From contig CAMRHE010000115.1 in NCBI GenBank assembly GCA_947044405.1, forward strand, positions 1,736,001-1,800,000: a DNA stretch of 64,000 nucleotides. The letters run 5' to 3'. Every line of letters begins with the position of its first letter. Within the stretch, counting starts at the first letter, position 1. The notes beneath the pieces were generated by a model. The model saw only the letters and a list, made by a program, of their open reading frames with translations. It was not told the DNA's origin and searched no databases. Positions 1 to 10,501 of the stretch are shown here, one piece after another. The DNA is from Leptodactylus fallax (Eukaryota; Chordata; Amphibia; Anura; Leptodactylidae). The translations under genes and the position numbers were made by a program.

Positions 1-66
1 AGCAGAGGGTCGCTTTAAGGATATGGCTGGCTTAAATAGGCACTATTATTTCAACAAATTTTGCGT

Positions 67-356
67 TAAAGAGGACCTTTCACGTCCTCCTCCACCAGCG
101 ATATTCTATACCGCAAAAAAGCTGACAGTTCACTAAATTTGGTTCTCAGCTTTGAGGATACAAGCCCAGGTGCCAGAGATATTTGTGCAGTTAGTTTTGG
201 CACTGATATCCCTTCACCATCAGAAGGGCAGACCTTACTGCTCAGCGTTATCGCTGGACGGTGAGGAAACACCCCCTCTGACAGTACAAGGCTATAGAAG
301 AGTTTCTAGCTGTATATAATACCGCTGGTGCCAGAGGACGTGAAAGGTCCTCTTTA
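67..356. mobile_element. MITE with 23-bp perfect terminal inverted repeats
   Basis: Positions 67-89 are the exact reverse complement of 334-356 (core GAGGACCTTTCACGTCCTC). The left edge is preceded by TTAA-type sequence (66-69) and the right edge reads TTAG. This suggests a piggyBac-like non-autonomous element with a TTAA target whose right copy has mutated. No coding capacity is seen inside. Related ends (ATGTCCTCTTTAA) occur near 14076-14090 and 29031-29043. The superfamily is inferred from the target site only. Confidence 0.7.
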
Positions 357-370
357 GGCTAAAGCCGCAT

Positions 371-1025
371 GTGGCTTTACATCGTGGTTTTTCCTGCAGC
401 ATTTTGCACAGAAAGTTTGCAGAGTTTTTTCCTTTGTGGACTTTCTGCTTCCATTATATCTATAGGGAAACTGCTGGCGTTTCCATAGGAACAAGTGCAT
501 TTAGTAATTCTGTTCATAAGCAGTGTCTTCCATGATTGTGTGTCCTACTGAACCAGACTGAGGGACCATTTAAAGGCTTAGGAAACCTTAGCAGGTGACA
601 CACTGAATTTACAATACTGAACTTTTTTACAATATTCTAATTTTCTTAGATTGTGGTTTTCATTACCTGTAATCCATAATCGACACTTACAGAACAGACA
701 CCTGAAATAGAATACTCTGTGTGTAAAGAATCTAGAAAATATAGGAGGTCACTTTTTTAATTTAATTACTGAAAGAAATAAACGTTTCAAAGATATTCTA
801 ATTTATTGAGCTGTACCTGTATAAGTGACATGCTGCGATTTTCAAAACCGCGACTGTTTTGGAAATTGCAGCATTTCAGCTGCACGTATTTTATCACAGA
901 GTGGGGATGGGATTCGCTAGAATCCCATCCACTTTGCTGTGATTGTAAAACGCCGCGTTCTTTTTTGCGGTGTTTCCTCTGCGGGCAAACCACGGCGTTT
1001 ATGCCACGTGGGACCCCGGCCTCAA
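371..1025. repeat. Dispersed repeat relics of one family (two pieces)
   Basis: Two pieces, about 371-500 and 800-1025, resemble the segment at 10296-10500. The piece at 800-1025 is in opposite orientation: both contain the core CATGCTGCGATTTYCAAAACCGC or its complement. The piece at 440-475 matches the sequence on either side of the Tc1 insertion at 10502, so it acts as an empty-site reference. No gene is seen in 357-1027. The open frames there are short and look accidental. Confidence 0.5.
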
Positions 1026-1027
1026 AT

Positions 1028-1460
1028 GGTTTTCCCAATATCTGAAAGTAAATGATACTCCTGTTCTAGCCTCAGGAAACATCATTAGTATCAGATTGGT
1101 CAGGGTCAACACCCGGACCGTATCCCGATCAGCTGGCACTACAAATGAATGGAAGGAGGTGGGGGCTGCAGTTCCAGGCACCCCCTCAACATTGTATGGA
1201 CCGGAAATTGTATATTGTATGGATCTGAATACACTGTAGCAGTGATGCCTGGAACTGCAGCACTGATTCCATCCACCTGAATAGATATACTTAGTATATG
1301 GCTTCCGGCAGCTGAAACAGCTGATCGTGTCAGACCTCGACCAATGTGATACTGATGACCTATCCCGTGGATAGAGCAGGAGTATCATTTACCTTCAGGT
1401 ATTGGGAAAAACCTGGGTCATCAGTATCCATTATCTGCAGGTCCTGAACAACCCCTTTAA
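1028..1460. repeat. Foldback (palindromic) element
   Basis: Sequence from 1028 (GGTTTTCCCAATATCTGAAAG) pairs with the complement of sequence ending at 1413, through arms of about 110-120 bases containing GATACTCCTG and the GATCAGCTG region. The centre is around 1210. The right side continues to ACAACCCCTTTAA at 1448-1460, a common end for this kind of element. The open frames on both strands here come from the palindrome and are not genes. Confidence 0.65.
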
Positions 1461-2011
1461 TGAGTAGTACAGACAATTATAAGAAAGTTTAAGTTTCTGC
1501 TCATAAGACTGTTTCCTTTCTCCCCTCCCTCTGCTAAAACAACTTTCACTGTGAAAATCTCTGCTATACCCATCTAAAGACAGAGCATAGGTCACTTGAA
1601 TCAGACAACACATGTCTATAGGGAGGGGAGGGGGCATTGAGTAGGAAAAGCAGGAGAAAACAAAAAAATGACAGGCTTTGTCATCTATTGATGAATGGAA
1701 GGCTTCTTTCACAACCAAAGCACTTTAGTTACCTCAGTATATGTTAGTACTTCTCTTTATATATCCTGCATGGTCCTAGGGCTGTTTCAGAGTGAAAGTT
1801 ATAGAGCAAATTCTCTTCTACCTAGTGTATGCACTGTATGTCAGCTAGTCTGCATCCACCAGCTCAGAGAACTGTAGTTTCCAGATGTAGATTGCAGAGG
1901 GGAAAACCGCTAAAAGCTGGAGACTGTAAGTCATAGAATGGCCTGAAATAGTGTTACTCCTCATGTACACACACATAACTGCTTATCCTGATAACTGAAA
2001 CGATAGGTGCA

Positions 2012-2231
2012 CTTTAAAGGGTTTGTGCAGGATTAGAAAACATGTCTGCTTTCTTCTTCTCAGGAAGTGACCTCACGTCCGTTGGTCACATGGCCATGCT
2101 GCAGCTCCGACCCATCCCATTAAAATGAAAGAGCTTGAACTGTAGTATGGCCATGTGACCAACAGGCATGAGGTAATTCCTGAGAAACAGAAATTGGCCA
2201 GGTTTTCTAATCCTGCACAATCCATTTAAAG
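2012..2231. mobile_element. Small MITE with imperfect terminal inverted repeats
   Basis: The left end (CTTTAAAGGGTTTGTGCAGG, continuing ATTAGAAAAC) and the complement of 2201-2231 match over about 30 bases with two differences. Inner segments (GGTCACATGGCCAT against ATGGCCATGTGACC) also pair, so the whole unit can fold. It is non-coding. Confidence 0.65.
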
Positions 2232-3577
2232 GTGCCTATAGATGCGTTTGGGCTTTAATGTACCTACCTATGTCTCTAATTCATATGGATCTGGAACGAA
2301 TTGTGGCATGCTTCATCTCTTGCTGTAGTAGGGATCTCTTGCTCCCTATGGAGCCTGTGGCCCTACCATGTGCATAAGTTGTATATAGTGTATCTGACCC
2401 CCATATGCTTTGTTCTAATGTATAGATTAGATCCGCTCCACTGCAGTCCGGTGCAAAGGCTTGTGGTTGCCCTTTGACAGATCCATTCCCAATTTTGGCT
2501 CAGTAGAGACCAATGTGGCACGGACTGTTCATGTGGCCATGTGAATGAAGTCAACATCTTATTGTAAATCCTGTCTAACATGTAAGAAATGTCAAAGATG
2601 GGATGATAATCCATACTGCCCGATTCTGCTAGAGAACACCAGTCTTCGTCCTTTGCTGTACAAGACACTAATCCATTTTGTAAAAGCCGGCCATTGTCAT
2701 TGGTGCTACAAAGGGAAGCATCAGATCAGCTCTGCTTGCCAGATGAAGAAAACACCTTTTTTGATCTTTTAGTAATAAAACCTTGCAGCCTTTGGGACGA
2801 AGCTTTGTCCCTTTAAATAAATAATTGAGAGGTCTGAAATTCCTTGGCATTATTAAATAGCAGCGTTGGAATGATGATCCTTGTGCCTGGCTGCCAGCAC
2901 TGTCTCACACTCACTATCTGCTCTGCTGCGTCTTGTCAGCCTCACAAAGGTTCTCCAGTTCCAGCAGTGTGAGAGTGTTCAGCGCTGTCCTGTGGGAGAA
3001 TCCGCCGTGCTAGAAATAGACAGTGTCGCCTTAGTTCACTTGTGAATAATCTTCTCATTGCAAGACTACTGGGACATCTCTTTACTTCATGAGCCGTGGA
3101 AATGATAGATGGTACAAAAGATTCAGAGCTTCCTGGAATAGCCACACGACAATCCTGAAAATGAAGGCAAATGATTTAAGGAAGACTAAATCTTCTTCAG
3201 TTCGCTTTTGTGCTGCCTACAGACTACAGATTTGCATTGACTAACCTTTAGAGGCTGACCTAGACATTGGTACCTCTAAATGTCAGCTTTGGTCTTTATG
3301 GACTCTTTTAGACACTAGATTTATTTTTAAAGGGAACCTGTCGTATTTTTTTTCCACCATAAACTGGACCCACCATGTGCAGTAGTAAACACCATGCCTT
3401 TATGTATGTCACGTTGTAGATTTGTAGAAAAACAACTTTTGAAGTCTTAGGCAATTGAGTCACTTTCCCCTCAGACCCTTATTATTTTCAGCCTAAGCAA
3501 GCCGTCCTGTGCAAATTAATTCTTCCATTGCCATGACATCACCCATTCTACTTGAGCAGCAAGAGCAGTGCTCTAGG
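2232..3577. other. Region without a confident gene
   Basis: No complete gene is seen. A strong acceptor-like sequence lies on the minus strand at about 3155-3168 (CCTTCATTTTCAG). It is followed by an open frame of about 70 codons down to about 2942, but no domain is recognisable and no partner exon was found. Sequence from about 3329 (TTTAAAGGGAACCTGTC) resembles one end of a palindromic repeat. Confidence 0.4.
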
Positions 3578-3585
3578 AGCTCAAG
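3578..3585. repeat. Left target-site duplication of the hAT element
   Basis: The octamer AGCTCAAG directly precedes the element end CAGGGCTGTGG and is repeated exactly at 8399-8406, just after CAGCCCTG. Eight-base duplications are the hallmark of hAT transposition. Confidence 0.9.
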
Positions 3586-3875
3586 CAGGGCTGTGGAGTC
3601 GGTACGCCAAAGCCCCGACTCTGACTCAGACTCCTCAATTTCCCCTGACTCCGACTCCGACATACATGGCGCATGTTTAAGAGATAACTTAATTTAAGCT
3701 TTTTATCATCCTTATGATACAATAATCAAGCTATTTAGGTAGAACATAAAATATATTTATTGGATACAACTTTAGAACACAAAAAACTTTAATAAATTGC
3801 AAATATGCAAAACGCTGCAGTAAGTGGTAAAAAAACAGTTTTCAACAAAAACTTTCTGAATAACATTTGTGGAGT

Positions 3876-5314
3876 CTATGAATTTGTTCTGAGAAAAAGT
3901 ATCGCCTCCATCAGATCCTCCTTCAAAGATGACCTCAAATCGGATCGAATTATTTTAAGGCTAGAGAACAGCCTCTCTACACTAACTTGGGTTGGTGGCA
4001 AAGCGGTGACCACATGGGCAAGATCTCTAATAATCTCGGGGTATAAAGGAATTGCCTCCTGCACAGTCAGTTTTGATGATCGGTTGAACTCTTCTACTTC
4101 TTTGAGAGCAAGTGAAAAATTTTGCTGAAATACAGTCAGTTTGTTTGCTATGGGAATGGAATCTTTTTCTCTGCGGCAACGCTTTGCCTGATCCATGTCA
4201 TCCAAATACTTTTCAAAGTTAAAATCTTCATCTGATGAGGCTGAAGATATGGTGGCAGTAGCACTGGCAAGACCCAATTCCTCTTGCTCTTGGCAGTCCT
4301 GTAGCCCACTCATCCTAATTGCTACCTCAGTCAGAGCTTCTTTTCCTTTAGTAATCTGTTGATCATTCAGCAATATACGATGACTTGGGTCCACATAAAC
4401 AGCTGCCAGAAGAATTTTGTTATCTAATAACAGTGTCTCTTTTTCATTGAAGCAGCAATGCCCTCTGCGATTAAGCCTTGTCTTTGATACATGCAAAACA
4501 GCAAGTTCTTCCACTCCTTTAAGAAAGTTCCAGGAGTTAAATCCTCAGCTTGTAATTTTTTTGTTACTGTGAATGGGTGATGAAGCAGTTCCATTAATTC
4601 AGCCACCCTTGTCCATTGACCTTCTGTTAATGTTACCTGAGGGTTGCCCATGTCCACAAAAAAGGGCTTCAGCTCAACTAATCGCTCAATCATTAAATAG
4701 GTGCTGCCCCACCGAGTGGCTTGATCTACGATTGCTCCTTTCCCAGCACGTCTCTTCAAGATGGAATCAATTTTAGGGGTTCAGACAGCAATAGCCAATT
4801 TCCTCACCTTGCCAATCAGAGTTCCAGCATGTCCCTCTTGCAGACTGTCTCTTATTGCCAGCTGCAGTGTGTGCACAGCACAGCGCATGTGATAAATATG
4901 AGAGAATTTTGAAGCCGCTTCAGCAAGATCTAATTCTAAAGTATCATTTTGCTGTTGTTCTGTAGTAATATCTGTTTGTTCCTCAGTTACAGGAACAGGA
5001 CTGTGGGCTTCCATCTCAGACATACTGAATCCAAAGTTTTCTTCTAACTGTTCTTCACCTTCCTTATTCTCATTCATCAGTTTAATTGTACTTATCATGT
5101 TTGAAGCATTGTCCGTTACAATAGCAAGAACCTGTTCTTTTTTGAGTTCATAATCTTCCAGAACATTTTCCACTAAGGCCTGGAGAAACTGACTGGTGTG
5201 TTGAGCTTTAGTATCCTTTACTGCCAGTGTCTTGGTAACAAATTTTTTGTTGTCACAAACAAATCTTACATTTATAGCAAAATAGTTCACTCTGTGACGC
5301 GTGCAGGCATCCAT
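3876..5314 (-). pseudogene. hAT transposase, middle and C-terminal part (broken)
   Basis: Cut-and-paste transposase of the hAT superfamily (nuclear, DDE/RNase H fold). Read right to left, the segment 5314-4784 contains VTDNASNM, which carries a catalytic-domain Asp, and a CAVHTLQL block typical of the hAT insertion domain. The same frame then meets one in-frame TGA at 4783-4781 and continues with DQATRWGSTYLM. A frameshift follows at about 4430-4510, after which the last frame carries the dimerisation domain with VERLFSSLKIIRSDLRSSL near its end. The domains are in the order expected for the family. At its 5' side the gene is cut by the Tc1 insertion. Even after removing the Tc1 and one copy of its TA, the two halves are out of frame, so at least one further indel exists. 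It is a dead copy. Confidence 0.85.
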
Positions 5315-5324
5315 TTTAAGATAC

Positions 5325-6890
5325 AGTCATGGCCAAAAGTTTTGAGAATGATACAAATATTAATTTTTACAAAGTCTACTGCTTCAGTTTTTCTAATGGC
5401 AATTTGCATATACTCCAGAATGTTATAAAGAGTGATCAGCTTAACAGCAATTACTTGCAAAGTCAATATTTGCCTAGAAAATGAACTTTATCCCCCAAAA
5501 CACATTTCAACATCATTGCAGCCCTGCCTTAAAAGGACCACCTAACATCGTTTCAGTGACTGCTCCATTAACACAGGTGTGGGTGTTGATGAGGACAGGG
5601 CTGGAGAACAATCTGTCATGATTAAGTAAGAATGACACCACTGGACACTTTAAAAGGAGGCTGGTGCTTGCCATCATTGTTTCTCTTCTGTTAACCATGG
5701 TTATCTCTAAAGAAACACGTGCAGTCATCATTGCACTGCACAAAAATGGTCTAACTGGGAAGAGTATTGCAGCTAGAAAGATTGCACCTCAGTCAACAAT
5801 CTATCGCATCATCAAGAACTTCAAGGAGAGAGGTTCCATTGGTGACAAAAAGGCTCCAGGGCTCCCAAGAAAGACCAGCAAGCGGCAGGACCGTCTCTTA
5901 AAAGTGTTTCAGCTGCGGGATCGGGCTACCAGCAGTGCAGAGCTTGCTGAGGAATGGCAGCAGGCAGGTGTGAGTGCATCTGCACGCACTGTGAGGCGGA
6001 GACTCTTGGAGCAAGGCCTGGTCTCAAGGAGGGCAGCAAAGAAGCCACTTCTCTCCAGAAAAAACATCAGGGACAGACTGATATTCTGCAAAAGGTACAG
6101 GGAGTGGACTGCTGAGGACTGGGGTAAAGTCATTTTCTCTGATGAATCCCCTTTTCCATTGTTTGGAACATCTGGAAAACAGCTTATTCGGAGAAGAAGA
6201 GGTGAGCGCTACCACCAGTCTTGTGTCATGCCAACTGTAAAGCATCCTGAAACCATTCATGTGTGGGGTTGCTTCTCAGCCAAGGGAATCGGCTCTCTCA
6301 CAGTCTTGCCTAAAAACACAGCCATGAATAAAGAATGGTACCAGAATGTCCTCCAAGAGCAACTTCTCCCAACCGTCCAAGAGCAGTTTGGCGCTCAACA
6401 ATGCCTTTTCCAGCATGATGGAGCACCTTGCCATAAAGCAAAGGTGATAACTAAATGGCTCAGGGAACAAAACATAGAGATTTTGGGTCCATGGCCTGGA
6501 AACTCCCCAGATCTTAATCCCATTGAGAACTTGTGGTCAATCATCAAGAGACGGGTGGACAAACAAAAACCAACAAATTCCGACAAAATTAAAGCATTGA
6601 TTCTGCAAGAATGGACTGCTATCAGTCAGGATTTGGTCCAGAAGTTGATTGAGAGCATGCCAGGGAGAATTGCAGAGGTCCTGAAGAAGAAGGGTCAACA
6701 CTGTAAATATTGACTTGCTGCATTAACTCATTCTAACTGTCAATATAAGCTTCTGTTACTCATAATATGAATGCAATTCTATTTCTGTATGTGATAAAAA
6801 CATCTGACAAACACACATAAAAACCAGAGGGCAGCAGATCATGTGAAAATAGAATATTTGTGTCATTCTCAAAACTTTTGGCCATGACTG
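5325..6890 (+). mobile_element. Tc1-like transposon (DD35E), nested in hAT
   Basis: The element is 1566 bp, flanked by TA at 5323-5324 and 6891-6892. The ends begin CAGTCATGGCCAAAAGTTTT and match over about 38 bases as inverted repeats with one difference. It carries a single uninterrupted transposase gene. It sits inside the hAT coding region and therefore inserted after the hAT did. The catalytic spacing, counted from the protein, is 35 residues between the second Asp and the Glu. From memory this is the signature of the published Traveler group; assignment to it is inference. Confidence 0.93.
5697..6713 (+). CDS. Tc1-like transposase, intact open frame (DD35E)
   Basis: The protein is about 338 residues, the normal length for Tc1 transposases. 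It binds the inverted repeats and carries out cut-and-paste transposition into TA. The N-terminal half has paired helix-turn-helix regions (SKETRAVIIALHKNG at residue 4 onward, then a GLPRKTSKRQ linker). The catalytic domain shows the first Asp in IFSDES, the second in FQHDGAPCH and the Glu in [13 protein letters not shown] count 35 residues between the second Asp and the Glu. I chose the ATG at 5697 over upstream non-ATG codons because homologous proteins begin near this point. There is no stop or frameshift, unlike most other transposases in the window, so this copy may be young. Activity cannot be judged from sequence alone. Confidence 0.9.
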   Translation: MVISKETRAVIIALHKNGLTGKSIAARKIAPQSTIYRIIKNFKERGSIGDKKAPGLPRKTSKRQDRLLKVFQLRDRATSSAELAEEWQQAGVSASARTVRRRLLEQGLVSRRAAKKPLLSRKNIRDRLIFCKRYREWTAEDWGKVIFSDESPFPLFGTSGKQLIRRRRGERYHQSCVMPTVKHPETIHVWGCFSAKGIGSLTVLPKNTAMNKEWYQNVLQEQLLPTVQEQFGAQQCLFQHDGAPCHKAKVITKWLREQNIEILGPWPGNSPDLNPIENLWSIIKRRVDKQKPTNSDKIKALILQEWTAISQDLVQKLIESMPGRIAEVLKKKGQHCKY

Positions 6891-6892
6891 TA

Positions 6893-7384
6893 TATTAAGC
6901 GTCTCTTGAGAATCTTTTTAAGATGTTCTTTTTGGTTAAGGGCTTCTTCATTCACTAATTTTCTAATACTTTGTCTTTCCAGAGAAACACCAAGTTTGCG
7001 GGCCATTTCTCCATTAAGAGCTTTAAAACTTGGTCGAGCAAATAATGATAATGGTACACCGTCCTTCACAACAAGCTGTATGAGCTGTCTTTTAAACACA
7101 TCTGCTGTCATTGTTACAGCAATTTTGTCACTTAGAAAATATCTTGTTACTGATGTTTGAGACAATCTTTCATCCTCCGTTGCCTGGCGGGAAGTGCTGG
7201 GCACTGGTTTCTTGGTGTCACTCTGATCCTTCTCAGTCACAGATTTGAAAACTTCTGGGTAGAAGCGGCTTAAATGTCTTTTTAGATTGGAAGCTCTCGT
7301 AGGAGCGTTTTTCTCGCTTCCGGAGTATGCACTGATTTTGACATCACAGCATTTGTTCTCATCTGGGTCACTTATCTTACACTG
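6893..7384 (-). pseudogene. hAT transposase, N-terminal part with BED-type zinc finger
   Basis: The minus-strand frame opens right after an in-frame TAA at 7387-7385 and runs down to the Tc1 insertion. The first section holds a Cys pair (NKCCDV) and, about 25 residues on, NLKRHLSRFYPE with a conserved His. This resembles the second half of a BED zinc finger, the DNA-binding module of many hAT transposases. A Ser/Thr/Lys-rich linker follows, then a helical block with SLFARPSFKALNG, a motif I associate with hAT transposases of the ZBED type. No proper ATG is visible. The sequence AACAG just upstream could be a splice acceptor, so an earlier exon may hold the start and the first Cys of the finger. 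Confidence 0.7.
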
Positions 7385-7467
7385 TTAAAAGTTTGTAATA
7401 TATGTTTTATTAGGTCTCTTTACTCTGAACTTTCAGTATCACACTTTTCTCTGGATACAGCTCACTA

Positions 7468-7660
7468 AGGGCCTGATGTGTGAAAACTGTCTTGGTCTAA
7501 GACTTTATTTGTTACCCATAGCAACCAGTCAGAGCTCACAGCAACCAATCAGAGCTCTGCTTTCATTTCTCCAGAGCACTACATGAAAGGGGAGCTCTGA
7601 TTGGTTGCTATGGGCAACAAAGAAACTTCTACACCTAGACAGTTTCATACATCAGGCCCT
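7468..7660. mobile_element. 193-bp palindromic MITE nested in the hAT element
   Basis: The left arm (AGGGCCTGATGTGTGAAAAC onward) pairs with the complement of the right arm (ending ACATCAGGCCCT). Both arms contain the block GTTGCYRTGGG and AACCAATCAGAGCTC. The loop is near 7555-7585. It lies upstream of the hAT transposase frame and inside the hAT ends. A target duplication was not clear. Confidence 0.65.
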
Positions 7661-8398
7661 GGGTGTTTTACATCATACTGCTTCACAATCTACAAAGTGA
7701 AACTACTAGCAGTGCTAGATAACAAAGCCTTGGCAAGTGGCAACAGCATCTACACCTATAGTACTTTCTCACATGTGTGTTTCTGTATTTCTAAGTTTGA
7801 GATGTTAGAAAACAGTTTCCCCCTTATATTCTATGTACTGTATAGCATATATAAGCCATCTGAGCAGAGCAGCTAACCTCTCCAAACATGAGGTCAGAGG
7901 AGAAGCAAACTAACACAAAGCATACAGAGAGAACATACACTGGACAATTGATTTATGCAGTTTATTGAAAGTTTAGATATACTAAGAAGAAGTACTTGCC
8001 TTAAAGGAGTTCTCAGTCTCAGCACAATGATTCACTTGCTGACAAGCAGTCACTCTGTGTCCTTGGGCTGTGGGTGGGTCTCCAGCACAATTACAGATAA
8101 AGTCAAGCTTTTCAGTCCTCACAATCACAACACTTGTATCTTTTGCTTACTCCAGATAATGGTGCTAAACCTTATAGGTTCTCTCAGAACTCAGACCCAT
8201 CATTATATGAGGAATAGAACAGACCTTTACAGGACATTTCATCATTTTCAACATTTCATCATTTTCCCAAATTCTTATGAAAATATATTCGGCACATACT
8301 GCATTGTACTACTAACTGTACCAATTTATTATATATTTTGGGAGTCGGAGTCGGTATAAAATAGGCTCCGACTCCACGACTCCGACTCCACAGCCCTG

Positions 8399-8406
8399 AG
8401 CTCAAG
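8399..8406. repeat. Right target-site duplication of the hAT element
   Basis: AGCTCAAG, identical to 3578-3585, directly follows the terminal CAGCCCTG of the hAT element. Confidence 0.9.
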
Positions 8407-8825
8407 GCCCGTCCCCAGTGCACCAAGTGCCTCATTTGCATAAGAATCAAAGTTGTTTTTGTTCAAATTTCCAAGTGTTACATACATAACCAAGTATGTT
8501 GTTCATCACTGTAATGTGCCCTATAACATGGTTACATATGGATATCCTTGGGGTAAGGTGGTAGACTCCTTTTAATTTATTTTTGTGCTGTGTGATTACC
8601 TACTAATACATTGTCCTACTATCTCATATACTGTATGCGTTTTGCAGCAGTACAGGGGTATAGTGAGTTGAGGTTTGTTGTAAGCCACAGTCATGCACTA
8701 TTGTTTTGTAGAGACCAAATGTACCACAATTTCATCACAAATCCCATTCCCTACATTAGAAGACTGCTGAAAGTACATGCCACTACCCCTTGCTCTCCTG
8801 TAGGAAAAAGCATGCTGGGTCTCTA

Positions 8826-8860
<35 letters not shown>

Positions 8861-9992
8861 TTGCCATCTTCCAAAAACCGCGCCTCCAATTCCCAAGGGT
8901 TGTGTACTATAGTTCAATTCCACTGAAGTGAATAGAACTGAGCCACCATTCTAAACACAACCTGTGGACACGCGTGGCACAGTCTTCTCTATGTATAGGG
9001 CACCAGCAGGGTACTGGTTGTTAGAGGTCTTTGATGTAGATCTTGGTGGTACTGTTTCCTTTATGGAGACCACCAAGTTAATGACACTGACTGGCCTATG
9101 GTATGCATATCAGTCCTTGCCTAGGGGTCACACATTGACTTAGAGGATGGAGACATTGACTTAGAGGATGGCTATCCAGTAGATAGCACTGGAGACAGCT
9201 TTTTTTTTTTTTTTCTCTCTTGTTATGGGGTATTTGCAGTAACCTTCATTGAAACATCAGGTTTCATTTCCTGCCTATAGAAGTCTATGTACGGGGTGCA
9301 GATACAGATTGAGACAGTTTTCCAGACACACAGTTATTGCAGCTACTTGTAGGAAGTTTTCTTTATTGCCCTAGTGTTGCATCCATAGTAATATTTCTGT
9401 TTACTGCTGTACAATGTCCTCCAGGCTGGAGTTGTGTGCTACGTCTCTTCATGGCTTTGTATGTTGAGACCTCAAAGCTCTAGTATCCATCTAATCTGGA
9501 GCTAAACTCTGGGGGAACGGACAGTTGGGTAACCAGCATTTAAAGGGTGCAGGGGTTTAGGGTGATCTTTGTGAAAGTCCAAAACTGCTCTTGGTGTACA
9601 TGTGTGGAATATGTGAAAAACCATTGTTGCAAGTCTGTATAGAATCACTGCCTGCCAACAAGCAAGTCGGACATTGTATGTTACCCTTTCAATTAAGTCA
9701 TTGATAACAAAATGTTATAATCGGATTAACTCAGACTGTAGGTTAAAGCAGAGCAAGGCTGTTCTTTCCTGAGCAGAACATTCTGTATGTTTCACATCAA
9801 CGTAGCTTTGTAGATGTGGTGGTGGGGTGTGGGGGGGGATGCGGGGTAGATCCGACAACACAGGTTTAGGCATAAGCAAAAGTGGGTCAGCCTTTTGTGC
9901 AGAGGTTTTTGTGTATCTGTCATTTTTGCTGTATGACATTTGTGCCACACACTTAAAGTAACAAAAACCAATCTTCCCATTATCTGTTGTAG
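8407..9992. other. Non-coding stretch with a poly-A run
   Basis: No gene is seen. It holds a 30-base A run at 8829-8858, a 20-base duplication at 9132-9171 (ACATTGACTTAGAGGATGG twice) and a T run near 9201-9214. The open frames are short and lack recognisable motifs. Confidence 0.4.
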
Positions 9993-10068
9993 CCCTCAAG
10001 AAATCAATAAAGAAGAACTGGAGAACAACAGTATGAGATGCGGCAGGAGACTTGCAAAAGATGGAGAT
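9993..10068 (+). CDS. Possible internal exon of the + strand host gene
   Basis: A 76-base interval is bounded by an acceptor-like TCTGTTGTAG and a good donor (GAT then GTAAGA). In the frame that leaves one base at its start and ends on a whole codon, it reads a 25-residue charged peptide starting PQEINKEELENN. The end phase (0) fits the start phase of the clear exon at 16284, so direct splicing would keep the frame. There are no repeats inside. Support is only the splice signals, the open frame and the phase; the gene family is unknown. Chance occurrence is quite possible. Confidence 0.3.
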
Positions 10069-10295
10069 GTAAGAGCATTAAAAAGGCCTCCGTTTTCTGT
10101 CTCTCCAAATTGGCTGTCTTTGTATGACATTGCTTTTTTTTTTTTCTATTCTCACAATTAACCCGACTGTTCTTTTATGGATTTCTCTATTTACTTCCCA
10201 AGGAGTTGTTAAAGTGAACCAGTCAGAGCAGGATATGATGGAGGGAGAGAAGCTGAGATCTGAGATTTCAAGCAGGATTTCCATGTAAAAATCAA

Positions 10296-10500
10296 ATTTA
10301 GGCCGGGCTCTCACGTGGCAAAAATCGTGGCATTTTACAGTCACTGTATAGAGGATGGGATTTTGAGTGAATGCCATCCCCCACACTGCGGGAAAATACG
10401 CACAGCGGACACGCTGCAATTTCCAACACCTTTGCGGTTTTGGAAATCGCAGCATGTCAATTGTTATACCTACGGAAATGCTGGCGGTTTCCCTATAGGT
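10296..10500. repeat. Older repeat that received the Tc1 insertion
   Basis: It is the same family as 371-500 and 800-1025. Its sequence CCCTATAGG just before the Tc1, and TAATGGAAGC just after it at 12074-12083, rejoin to the uninterrupted order seen in complement at about 449-466. Confidence 0.55.
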
Positions 10501-10501
10501 A

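Larger units (their letters stand above)
3586..8398 (-). mobile_element. hAT DNA transposon, decayed, carrying nested insertions
   Basis: The ends are CAGGGCTGTGGAGTCGG (3586 onward) and its complement (to 8398), flanked by a perfect 8-bp duplication. Subterminal DNA is rich in GACTCCGACTCC repeats at both ends. The transposase lies on the minus strand: a BED-type zinc finger region near 7384-7260, a middle region, and the C-terminal hAT dimerisation domain ending near 3876. A Tc1 element (5325-6890) and a 193-bp palindromic element (7468-7660) are nested inside. Removing both leaves about 3.05 kb, a normal hAT length. The coding frame also has a stop and frameshifts, so this copy is inactive. 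Confidence 0.9.

Noticed and set aside
999..1388. 129-codon minus-strand frame
   Set aside because: It lies in a foldback repeat and has no recognisable domain.
2942..3168. Minus-strand exon candidate after CCTTCATTTTCAG
   Set aside because: Good acceptor, but there is no partner exon in phase and no recognisable peptide; noted in the region entry only.
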